A DNA stretch of 64,000 nt from Trematomus loennbergii. Taxonomy: Eukaryota > Chordata > Actinopteri > Perciformes > Nototheniidae. Location of the stretch: NCBI GenBank assembly GCA_012861695.1, contig JAAOOA010000642.1:62001-126000 (forward strand), written 5' to 3'. Positions 55,894 to 64,000 of this stretch are shown piece by piece. Position numbers and translations under genes: made by a program. Positions within the stretch are counted from its first letter, which is position 1. Each line of letters begins with the position of its first letter. Under the pieces are notes generated by a model that saw nothing but the letters and a program-made list of their open reading frames with translations, did not search any database and had not been told where the DNA came from.

Positions 55894-58800
55894 TGAAAAT
55901 CCTTTATTGAGATATCCTGATTGCAATCTAATTTGATATTTACAAGCGTTTATAAACTCAAATGTCCCAGAAAAGACTATGAAATATCTTGAAAGGGATT
56001 GCATTTGAAGATTTTGAATTACTATAAAAACACTATATTGAGATGTTAAATGACCTTTCCTATAACTTATCTCATGAATCTCAAACTACAAACCTCGTCG
56101 TGTCGTCCCTCGTGCTGCAGAGATTCAAAGTGTGCGCACTAAGCATGTTTGCAGACCTGAATAAAATGCAGTAAATGTGGGTTTTTTTTCTCCTGCAGGA
56201 GCGCCTTCCTGTCGGCCTCCAAGAGCTTCGTGGAGAAGGACCTGGAGGCGTCTTTAGCCGGACGTTCCTTCATGATAACGGGAGCTAACAGCGGCATTGG
56301 GAAAGCCACCGCCATGAACATCGCTAAGAAAGGTTAGCTAATAATGCAACTCTCACTACTTTTAAATCCAGAATGAAGACTTTTCTTTTTGCCATCTATT
56401 CACATCTGTCTTTTCATTGTCAACTAATATCCATCCCCTAGTTTCCATCTCCATTACCTTCAGTCACATGCTTTTATCACATGGCAATACTCATAATGTT
56501 GTATAATGTTTTTATAATTGTTATGCTATGACGTTTGTATAAGCTAATAATGCTAATCCAATAGCTGCAGGATTATTGCTGTTTTGACTTTGTATCTTCA
56601 CGGTTGATTGCACTTATTAAAAAGTTGCCTTACGAGCAAAGACCATGTCAAAAAGGCAGTTGCATTATTTGACTTTATAATGATAAATTAGATCCAAAAT
56701 CTATGATGAATAATGAATGGAAGGTATTAATATTTCCGTCTCTGCACAGGAGGAACGATCCACATGGTCTGCAGGAACAAGGACAAGGCCGAAGAGGCGA
56801 GGGCCGAAATCGTCAAAGAGACGGGAAATAAAGTACAGAATGACTCACTGCTACACAGACGTTTAAAAAAACACGGGGACAGACAACCTTCAAAATGTCC
56901 ACTTGACTGTCCATTAACAGGTTCCAGCATAATCACAATTTAAAACCCAAAAACTTTATAAAAACAGCCAAACATTACAAAAACACACTTCATTCTTTAC
57001 AGCAGCGGTTCCCAACCTGTGGGCCGTGGCCCCCTAGTGGTCCGCGAAGGCATTGCAAGTGGGCCGCCAAATAACATGACAGTCCTTTACAGCGGTCTGT
57101 ACTACTAGATTTCCAATGTGTCACATGTTCTGAATTGACCAATCAGAATCGAGTATTCAACTAAACCGTGTAATAAAAAATGTCTGTTTGTTACTGATGG
57201 CCAGCTCCTTTTCTAATTAAAATAAAAAGTACTCTGAGAACTTTATTTAGCCTCCATATTGTTTGTGGTTGAATGTGGGCCGCGAACATTTTTTAGATTC
57301 TTAAGTGGGCTCTGAGTTGAAAAAGGTTGGGAACTGCTGCTTTACAGTGTATTTACTCTGATGCATCATCGCATATCAAATAAAATGTCTTACCCTTTGC
57401 CGTTATGTTTCTATGGAGAACACAGCACTTCTTATGATGTAATATAGTTATAATAATAATCTATTATATATATTATAGTATCTATTATTACGAAAATGGC
57501 AATCCTTCATAATGAATACTTGAAGTTTTGGCGTTCTACGTAGATTTAAGTGTTTAATAGTTTTGTAATGTTACCTTTTGAATGCAGTATTTTAATACTT
57601 CCACACTGTGTTATTAATACTTCTACTAAATATAAATCTAACCCCCTGTGATGATGTCTTTCAGGAGGTGTTCGTCCACATCCTGGACCTTTCTGAGACT
57701 AAGAAAGTCTGGGAGTTTGCCGAGGGATTCAAGAGAAAATATAAGACCCTCAACGTACTGGTGAGAGACATGAAGTACATATTACTATATTTGGAAGAAT
57801 ATATTGTAATGTGATTCAGATGTAGGTGACCTTAGGGCGGAAGATAGTGTTAAGACCCACTCTTTTAACGTGGCTTCTAATTGAATTTGATTTATTGTTT
57901 AGTTCAGTCCTGTGTTTATGTCTATGTGTTGTTCTGTTTATGGAATAGAAGGGCAGGGGCTTGTTTTCTTTTGTTTGTTTTTCTGGTTTATGAAGCATTT
58001 TGTGTAGCTGTTGGATATAGAAATAACTATATATATTTAAAGATAGGTTGATTGGTTGGTTGGTTGGTTGGTTGGTTGGTTGGTTGGATGATTGGTCGGT
58101 CGGTCGGTAGTTGGGATGGTTGGTTGGTTGGATGATTGGTTGGTTGGTGGATGATTGGTTGGTTGGTTGGTTGGTTGGATGATTGGTTGGTCGGTTGGTC
58201 GGTCGGTCGGTCGGATGGTCGGTCGGTCGGTTGATTGATTGGATGATGGGTTGGTTGGTTGGTTGGTTGGTTGGTTGGTTGGTTGGTTGGTTGGTTGGTT
58301 GGTGGTTGGTTGGTTGACTGATTGATTGGTTGGTCCGTTGGTTGGTTGACTGATTGATTGGTTGGTCCGTTGGTTGGTTGACTGATTGGTTGGTTGGTTG
58401 GTTGGTTGACTGATTGATTGGTCGGTCGGTTGACTGATTGGTTGGTTGGTGGATTGACTGATAGATTGATTGATTGGTTGTTTGTTCAGTAAACATTCAG
58501 ACAGTTGACTTCAGTTTTTTCAAAATTAATTTCTTTTAAATGTTCTGTTCTCATCTCTGCAGATAAATAACGCAGGCGCCATCCTGAGTGAGAGGGAGGT
58601 GAACACTGAGGGTCTGGAGAAGAGTTTCGCCACCAATGTCCTCGGTGAGTGAAAGCTCTAGAAATAAGTGTGAAAAGATGCAGATAAAAATGATGAATAA
58701 AGTGTTTTTTTGTCCACTAAAGGTTTACCCTCCCACCAAGAGTCCCATTCCTCTGCTGGAGAAAAAAGCAGATACTAGAGATATTTTTAAGGGTAGAAAA

Positions 58801-59878
58801 AAACAAACAGATTGTTAATAAAGTGTTTTTGTCCATTAGGGGTTTACATTCTCACCAAGAGTCTGATTCCTCTCCTGGAGAAGAGCCCAGACCCAGAGTG
58901 GTGAGTCTGAGAGACGCCTCACTGAAGTGTGGACACTTGTTGTTTCTAATCTTTTAAACAGCTCAGAGATTCTACATTTTGAGCCTCTGGTGGTACAATA
59001 TGTCCTTCCAAATATACTAATATGTACTTTAAAGAGTCCTCTCCTGCTGATGTTCAGGTGTATATCAGTATGTAGTGTTCAGGTGTATCAGTATGTAGTG
59101 TCTTTAAAGAGTCCTCTCTGGTGAATATTTAATGGTTTATTTCTGGTGCGAGACATGCATCTCACAAGTAAAAAAAGTACAATTTGAAACCAGAGGTACA
59201 GATCTTACATTTGGTGTTATAGAAATAATGATTTTGTGGTGTAATGGCCATGTGATCAAGTTATACGTTTAACTTGATCGCATGGCTTGCCAAAATGTAT
59301 GCCATATGCAATAAAACAGTCAAAATGATTGAAAAATAACAAAATAACAATTTTATAGTCACAGTACTGTAGTTTGATCTATAACATTTAATATAGATTT
59401 ATTATGTAAAGTATTAATCTGCAAGGAAACAACTATTACGACGAGTTAATTGAAATAAAGTATAATATTTCTATTAAATAGAAAGAATACAAAAATAGAA
59501 ATGCTTAAAAAATGTATTAAAATACACTAGTTAAAAAGTCGTACTGATTTATGTCCCCCACAATGCATAGACGTAATAAGAATATAGGATTTTATATGAT
59601 GTCCTTCTGATTTAAGTCTTCTCTCGGTGTGTGTTCAGATCACGGTGTCTTCAGGGGGGATGTTGGTGCAGAAGCTGAGGACAGGAAACCTTCAGTCAGA
59701 GAGAGGACGCTTCGACGGAACCATGGTGTACGCCCAGCACAAAGTAAAAACACTCATCTATTTATCTGACTTCAAAGATACTGCGTGAAGAGCATGAAAC
59801 CAATATGTTGGCAAATGAAAGTTAGTCTGAAAACATCAGAGCCTCTGTTGTAGCGTTACAGTGTTAACAGACACTGAC

Positions 59879-59946
<68 letters not shown>

Positions 59947-60063
59947 GCAGAGGCAGCAGGTGGTGATGACGGAGCAGCTGGCAAAGACTCACACTAACAT
60001 CCACTTCTCTGTCATGCACCCAGGCTGGGTGGACACACCAGGTAACACACACACACACACACA

Positions 60064-60126
<63 letters not shown>

Positions 60127-60141
60127 ACACACACACACACA

Positions 60142-60189
<48 letters not shown>

Positions 60190-61345
60190 CACCTGTGGTC
60201 AGATTGTTTTTATAAGATTTAAACCACATTTCTACCAAACACTTTTTAGATCTTCTTGGTTTTTTCTCAGAAATATGTTTATTAGATTTTTTTAAAGACA
60301 ACAAACATCAACACATTACACATGTACCCCTTCCCCAGTCCCAAACCGACCTGAACAATATGTGCAAGGATATGACATCTCTGGAGTACAAAACAAAAAA
60401 GACAGTAGCTGGAATAGACAGAGTCATGGAAAAGGGATCTTCTTGGTTTTAATCATCAACTATAAAAACTGTCTGTCTTTGTGTCTGTCTGTCTGTCTGT
60501 CTGTGTGTGTGTGTCTGTGGTGTGTGTGTCAGCGGTGGCCAACGCCATGCCAGATTTCCACCGCTCGATGAAGGAGAGCCTCCGGGCCCCTGAGCAGGGC
60601 GGACACCGTGGTGTGGCTCTCCGTCTCTGAGGCCGCCGTCAAGAACCCCAGCGGACGCTTCTACCAGGGTGAGATCTCACCTTTAATTTACCTGCTTATA
60701 TAAATAAAAAGGTGTTTTTTCTCTTACCTTCACTGCAAACTAAGGTGAAACCGTGAGGAGGAAAGTCTTGATGAAAGGAATGTAATGGGTTGAGTTTAAC
60801 AACAGCAAAACTAGATCATGAACGTGCTTTTGTGCTAAAAACTAACTATTAAGAAGAAGTGTGAAACTCTATCCTGAAGCATTTTAACAGTAATATTTTT
60901 AGTGGACAGTCATTTGTATGTCTGTCCATACATTCAGATTCAACCTCACATGTTGTGTTGAAGTTTGTAGCAGTAGCAGCAGATTTTTTAAACGCAGCAC
61001 CTATTTGCTTCTATTCATCATGACTTTCTACATTTCTTAACTCAATAAACGCTATCGTCTGAATCACGTGTGTGTGTGTGTGTGTGTGTTGGCCTGTGTC
61101 CATTGCAGCTGGATCAGGCTGCTATTGGTGCCAGCACACACATAACACAAACAACATATCAGCGCTGACTTCTCGTAGATATCCATTATACTCCATCATC
61201 AGAAGAACCGTTTGTGTGTGTGTTCACAGACCGGAAGATGGTGTCCGCCCACCTCCCTCTGGCCTGGACCCGCTGCTCGGCCCTGGAGGAGCAGAAGTTA
61301 GTGTCCCTGCTGGAGGACATGGCCAAAACCTTCCAGCCCCACTGA
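53414..61345 (+). CDS. dhrs12: Dehydrogenase/reductase SDR family member 12-like (ten coding exons)
   Basis: Short-chain dehydrogenase of the DHRS12 type, an NAD(P)H-dependent oxidoreductase with uncertain substrate. Exons: 53414-53469, 56199-56332, 56750-56832, 57665-57760, 58563-58644, 58840-58900, 59639-59743, 59951-60041, 60533-60668, 61230-61345. The start [18 protein letters not shown] matches the family N-terminus. The Rossmann glycine motif is [11 protein letters not shown], then INNAGAI, the active-site Ser in ITVSSGGML, and the catalytic pair in YAQHK, followed by MHPGWVDTP. Two frame breaks exist: exon 6 lacks one base (C3 run at 58892-58894, expected PDPRV) and exon 9 lacks two near 60598-60602 (expected EQGADT). 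Corrected length is 320 residues, as in vertebrate DHRS12. All splice sites are GT/AG and phases agree once these are allowed for. Assembly error is the likelier explanation; a recent pseudogene is possible. Confidence 0.9.
54471..54578. repeat. (CA)n array
   Basis: CA units with CC slips at about 54493, 54513 and 54532. The left flank CTCTCTGACCTGAACACAC recurs before the array at 55801, so the two arrays share flanking DNA. Confidence 0.96.
55561..55699. repeat. (CA)n array with CAGACAAA interruptions
   Basis: A long perfect tract to 55644 followed by shorter CA runs separated by GTAACAGACAAA and AGACAAA. Confidence 0.96.
55801..55891. repeat. (CA)n array
   Basis: CA units with two short ACCACA/AACACC joins near 55846 and 55854. 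Preceded by CTCTCTGACCTGAGC as at 54460. Confidence 0.96.
56199..56332 (+). CDS. dhrs12: dhrs12 exon 2
   Basis: Encodes [17 protein letters not shown] to the glycine motif [11 protein letters not shown] and NIAKKG. Acceptor TTTTCTCCTGCAG. Confidence 0.93.
56345..56640 (+). mobile_element. L2-like LINE 3' remnant in dhrs12 intron 2
   Basis: AACTCTCACTACTTTTAAAT and GAAGACTTTTCTTTTTGCC match the L2 ORF2 end at 50363-50410. The remainder is diverged 3' UTR. Confidence 0.65.
56750..56832 (+). CDS. dhrs12: dhrs12 exon 3
   Basis: Encodes [20 protein letters not shown] then VKETGNK. Acceptor TCTGCACAG, donor AAA|GTACAG. Confidence 0.93.
57003..57339. mobile_element. hAT-like MITE, 337 bp, dhrs12 intron 3
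   Basis: Ends CAGCGGTTCCCAACC and (reverse complement) CAGCAGTTCCCAACC. Perfect 8-bp target-site duplications CTTTACAG at 56995-57002 and 57340-57347. Non-coding. Confidence 0.93.
57665..57760 (+). CDS. dhrs12: dhrs12 exon 4
   Basis: 32 whole codons, [16 protein letters not shown] to KTLNVL. Acceptor GTCTTTCAG, donor CTG|GTGAGA. Confidence 0.94.
58048..58480. repeat. (GGTT)n tetranucleotide array
   Basis: GGTT units mixed with GGTC, GATT and GACT variants over about 430 bp in dhrs12 intron 4. The C-for-T variant units cluster (58098-58110 and 58190-58230). The long open frame on the - strand (Asn-Gln-Pro-Thr repeats) is an artefact. Confidence 0.96.
58563..58644 (+). CDS. dhrs12: dhrs12 exon 5
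   Basis: Encodes [20 protein letters not shown] then SFATNVL. Acceptor CATCTCTGCAG, donor CTCG|GTGAGT. Confidence 0.94.
58695..58780 (+). pseudogene. Degenerate tandem duplicate of dhrs12 exon 6
   Basis: GAATAAAGTGTTTTTTTGTC then CACTAAAGGTTTACCCTCCC and CACCAAGAGTCCCATTCC match the real acceptor region and exon at 58815-58885 (AATAAAGTGTTTTTGTCCATT; GGTTTACATTCTCACCAAGA). The duplicate keeps most of the sense but loses homology after GAGAAAAAAGCAGATAC and has no donor. It is therefore a dead exon inside intron 5. Confidence 0.85.
58840..58900 (+). CDS. dhrs12: dhrs12 exon 6 (contains a frame break)
   Basis: Encodes [18 protein letters not shown]. Acceptor TCCATTAG, donor GTG|GTGAGT. As written the junction with exon 7 makes a stop. 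One extra C at 58892-58894 restores the family PDPRV-ITVSS reading. Confidence 0.9.
59027..59119 (-). repeat. Stray units of the 57-bp minisatellite
   Basis: About one and a half units, reverse orientation: GAGTCCTCTCCTGCTGATGT then TCAGGTGTATATCAGTATG, then a shortened second copy. The main array of this unit starts at 62169. Confidence 0.9.
59247..59286. repeat. 16-bp inverted repeat (hairpin)
   Basis: Arms GCCATGTGATCAAGTT (59247-59262) and AACTTGATCGCATGGC (59271-59286) pair with one mismatch around an 8-base loop. In dhrs12 intron 6; role unknown, possibly the core of an old palindromic element. Confidence 0.85.
59639..59743 (+). CDS. dhrs12: dhrs12 exon 7
   Basis: 35 codons, [18 protein letters not shown] to [11 protein letters not shown], containing the catalytic Ser and the YxxxK pair. 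Acceptor GTGTTCAG, donor AAA|GTAAAA. Confidence 0.94.
59882..59944. repeat. (GT)n ending at the dhrs12 exon 8 acceptor
   Basis: About 31 GT units run up to TTGCAG at 59950, so the usual polypyrimidine tract is replaced by a GT repeat. Confidence 0.97.
59951..60041 (+). CDS. dhrs12: dhrs12 exon 8
   Basis: Encodes [20 protein letters not shown] then [10 protein letters not shown] plus one base. Donor CCAG|GTAACACAC runs straight into a CA array. Confidence 0.94.
60045..60189. repeat. (CA)n starting at the dhrs12 exon 8 donor
   Basis: About 145 bp of CA units with CC slips near 60070, 60125 and 60149, beginning 4 bases after the splice site. Confidence 0.97.
60264..60435 (-). mobile_element. 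Short retroposed insertion with 15-bp TSD
   Basis: 172 bp of non-coding sequence in dhrs12 intron 8, flanked by perfect direct repeats GATCTTCTTGGTTTT at 60249-60263 and 60436-60450. The left edge is T-rich, so it reads as a poly(A)-tailed retroposon (L1-type target-primed insertion) on the - strand. The family was not identified. Confidence 0.75.
60533..60668 (+). CDS. dhrs12: dhrs12 exon 9 (contains a frame break)
   Basis: Encodes [18 protein letters not shown], then, after a two-base loss near 60598-60602, [22 protein letters not shown]. As written it reaches a stop at 60628-60630. Its acceptor is again preceded by TGTC/TG-rich repeats instead of a pyrimidine tract. Confidence 0.88.
61230..61345 (+). 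CDS. dhrs12: dhrs12 exon 10 (terminal coding)
   Basis: Encodes [20 protein letters not shown] to DMAKTFQPH and stop TGA at 61343-61345. Acceptor TGTTCACAG. Confidence 0.92.
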
Positions 61346-62084
61346 GGGAGGAGACCCCCCCCCCCTGACACACACACACACACACTAACCCCAAACACCC
61401 CTGATGATGTAGGGAATAAATCTGGGTCCATTTATCCATAATATGTGCAGAGGTAACACTAACGGAGGCTAAAATGGGTCAAATATGAAGATGAACTGTG
61501 AAACTCTGCCTGACAACGCCAGATTAAAACGGATGAAAGCACATATTTAATAAGATGAATGCCTAATTTGCACATTTTAACATTGTATCAGAAACTGGTA
61601 ATACAAAAAGTAATCGTCTTAATGTACGTAATCAACTGTGAAAGTTTCATAGTGATATCTATTTGTTTAAAATATTACCCTATTCACCTGTAGTGTCTCC
61701 CTTGCTGATGGTGAACACACACACACACACGCACACACACACACACAACACACACACACACATACATTACTGTGACTTTAATAAAGTTGTCAATCAGATG
61801 GGGAATCTGATGGGACCAAAGTCACTCTCACTGCATTAATAATTCACACCACCAGCTCATGAAATGTGTATTTAATATATCTGTGTGTAACTTGTGTATT
61901 TGCTATATTGCAGGTCAGCCGCTTCTGTTGACATGTGCAATAAACCCTCTGTATTTATGTCTCATAATATCTGCACAGCACCTTTACAAAGCATTTACTG
62001 ACTGAGTATATCCTGTAAATGCCCGTGTGAATAAATCAATTAAATGACTGAGTGTCTTGTGTCTCATTGCTGAGTTTTTTAAAG
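61346..62084 (+). terminator. dhrs12: dhrs12 3' UTR with several poly(A) signals
   Basis: AATAAA occurs at 61415-61420, 61780-61785 and later near 61939 and 62030. A short interrupted CA tract is at 61715-61762. The true cleavage site cannot be chosen from sequence alone. Confidence 0.5.
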
Positions 62085-62168
62085 GAGCCCTATTGTGCTT
62101 TTTGGGGTTTTCCCTTTCCTGTAGTGCAAATGTAAATGGCCTGCAAAGGCTAACATCCATTTGATTCC
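62085..62168 (+). mobile_element. Left end of a dispersed repeat feeding the minisatellite
   Basis: TAAAGGAGCCCTATTGTGCT then TTTTGGGGTTTTCCCTTTCC is a start seen in common fish non-autonomous elements. It leads without a break into the first 57-bp unit, suggesting the array is an internal amplification of that element. Confidence 0.5.
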
Positions 62169-64000
62169 TTACATACTGATATACACCTGAACATCAGCAG
62201 GAGAGGACCTTTAAAGTGAGACACTACATACTGATATCACCTGAACATCAGCAGGAGAGGACTCTTTAAAGTAGAGACACTACATATTGATATACACCTG
62301 AACATCAGCAGGAGAGGACTCTTTAAAGTAGAGACACAACATACTGATATACACCTGAACATCAGCAGGAGAGGACTCTTTAAAGTAGAGACTACACACT
62401 GATATCACCTGAACTCAGCAGGAGAGGACTCTTTAAAGTAGAGACACTACATACTGATATACACCTGAACATCAGCAGGAGAGGATCTTTAAAGTAGAGA
62501 CACTACATACTGATATACACCTGAACATCAGCAGGAGAGGACTCTTTAAAGTAGAGACACTACATACTGATATACACCTGAACATCAGCAGGAGAGGACT
62601 CTTTAAAGTAGAGACACTACATACTGATATACACCTGAACATCAGCAGGAGAGGACTCTTTAAAGTAGAGACACTACATACTGATATACACCTGAACATC
62701 AGCAGGAGAGGACTCTTTAAAGTAGAAACACTACATACTGATATACACCTGAACATCAGCAGAGAGACCTCTTAAAGTAGAGACACTACATACTGATATA
62801 CACCTGAACATCAGCAGGAGAGGACTCTTTAAAGTAGAGACACTACATACTGATATACACCTGAACATCAGCAGGAGAGGACTCTTTAAAGTAGAGACAC
62901 AACACACTGATATACACCTGAACATCAGCAGGAGAGGACTCTTTAAAGTAGAGACACTACACACTGATATACACCTGACATCAGCAGGAGAGGACTCTTT
63001 AAAGTAGAGACACTACATACTGATATACACCTGAACTCAGCAGGAGAGGACTCTTTAAAGTAGAGACACTACACACTGATATACACCATGAACATCAGCA
63101 GAGGGGACTCTTAAAGTAGAGACACTACATACTGATATACACCTGAACATCAGCATGAGAGGACTCTTTAAGTAGAGACACTACATACTGATATACACCT
63201 GAACATCAGCAGGAGAGGACTCTTTAAAGTAGAGACACTACATACTGATATACACCTGAACATCAGCAGCAGAGGACTCTTTAAAGTAGAACACTACACA
63301 TGATATACACCTGAACATCAGCAGAGAGGACTCTTTAAAGTAGAGACACTACACACTGATATACACCTGAACATCAGCAGGAGAGGACTCTTAAAGTAGA
63401 GACACTACATGATGATACACCTGAACATCAGCAGGAGAGGACTCTTTAAAGTAGAGACACTACACACTGATATACACCTGAACATCAGCAGGAGAGGACT
63501 CTTTAAAGTAGAGACACTACATACTGATATACACCTGAACATCAGCAGGAGAGGACTCTTTAAAGTAGAGACACTACATACTGATATACACCTGAACATC
63601 AGCAGGGAGGACTCTTTAAAGTAGAGACACTACATACTGATATACACCTGAACATCAGCATGAGAGGACTCTTTAAAGTAGAGCACTAACATACTGATAT
63701 ACACCTGAACATCAGCGAGAGGACTCCTTTAAGTAGAGACACTACATACTGATATACACCTGAACATCAGCATGAGAGGACTCTTAAAGTAGAGACACTA
63801 CTACTGATATACACCTGAACATCAGCAGAGAGGACTCTTTAAAGTAGAGACACTACATACTGATATACACCTGAACATCAGCAGCAGAGGACTCTTTAAA
63901 GTAGAGACACTACATACTGATATACACCTGAACATCAGCAGGAGAGGACTCTTTAAAGTAGAGACACTACATACTGATATACACCTGAACATCAGCAGCA
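62169..64000. repeat. 57-bp minisatellite, about 32 units, open at window end
   Basis: Unit: ACATACTGATATACACCTGA, ACATCAGCAGGAGAGGACTC, TTTAAAGTAGAGACACT. Units are nearly identical. Most differences are single-base losses (ACTCAGCAGG, GACATCAGC, TTTAAGTAG). 57 is a multiple of three with no stop in some frames, so long open frames on both strands are artefacts. Confidence 0.98.

Larger units (their letters stand above)
53470..56198 (+). other. dhrs12: dhrs12 intron 1
   Basis: 2.7 kb, AT-rich in the first half, with three CA arrays (54471-54578, 55561-55699, 55801-55891). No other exon or named transposon was recognised. Confidence 0.7.

Noticed and set aside
57816..58496. 226-codon Asn/Gln/Pro/Thr-rich frame on the - strand
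   Set aside because: Translation of the GGTT tetranucleotide array inside a dhrs12 intron.
62169..64000. Long open frames with a 19-residue repeat on both strands
   Set aside because: The 57-bp unit is a multiple of three without stops, so the frames are forced by the array.

Overview
The window is vertebrate, and almost certainly teleost fish, nuclear DNA, probably from a percomorph. It has three intron-containing vertebrate genes, long (GT/CA)n tracts, and a dense load of fish-type transposons: L2/Maui-like and Rex3-like LINEs, tRNA-derived SINEs, and hAT-like and TTAA-flanked MITEs. It contains no operons, CRISPR arrays, or rRNA or tRNA genes. The species call is inference; the gene calls rest on protein motifs and splice sites read directly from the sequence. 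|| Layout: 1-29.7 kb is a gene desert of nested repeats. The most unusual block there (16.7-18.96 kb) is a dispersed element holding about ten tandem units of about 147 bp, each carrying a palindromic RFX/X-box-like site. 29.9-33.3 kb holds secretogranin II (scg2, probably scg2a) on the + strand: a non-coding exon 1, a 1.57 kb intron and one coding exon that includes secretoneurin. 34.0-52.65 kb holds ap1s3 (AP-1 clathrin adaptor sigma subunit) on the - strand in five exons. Its introns carry a near-complete but broken L2 LINE, a second recombined L2, an LTR of a retrovirus-like element, a degenerate ATCGT-type array and several MITEs. 53.4-61.35 kb holds a dhrs12-like short-chain dehydrogenase on the + strand in ten coding exons, head-to-head with ap1s3. 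62.17-64 kb is a 57-bp minisatellite running off the window edge. || The scg2-ap1s3 neighbourhood matches the vertebrate SCG2-AP1S3 linkage and supports the gene calls. The three genes do not form one pathway, although scg2 (dense-core granule cargo) and ap1s3 (trans-Golgi/endosome sorting coat) both act in post-Golgi traffic. || Two cautions apply. First, scg2 (three sites) and dhrs12 (two sites) carry small indels, mostly at short homopolymers, and the minisatellite units differ mainly by single-base losses. This looks like residual long-read assembly error rather than gene death, but cannot be proved from the sequence alone. Second, many transposon family names are from memory of teleost repeats and are given with matching caution.
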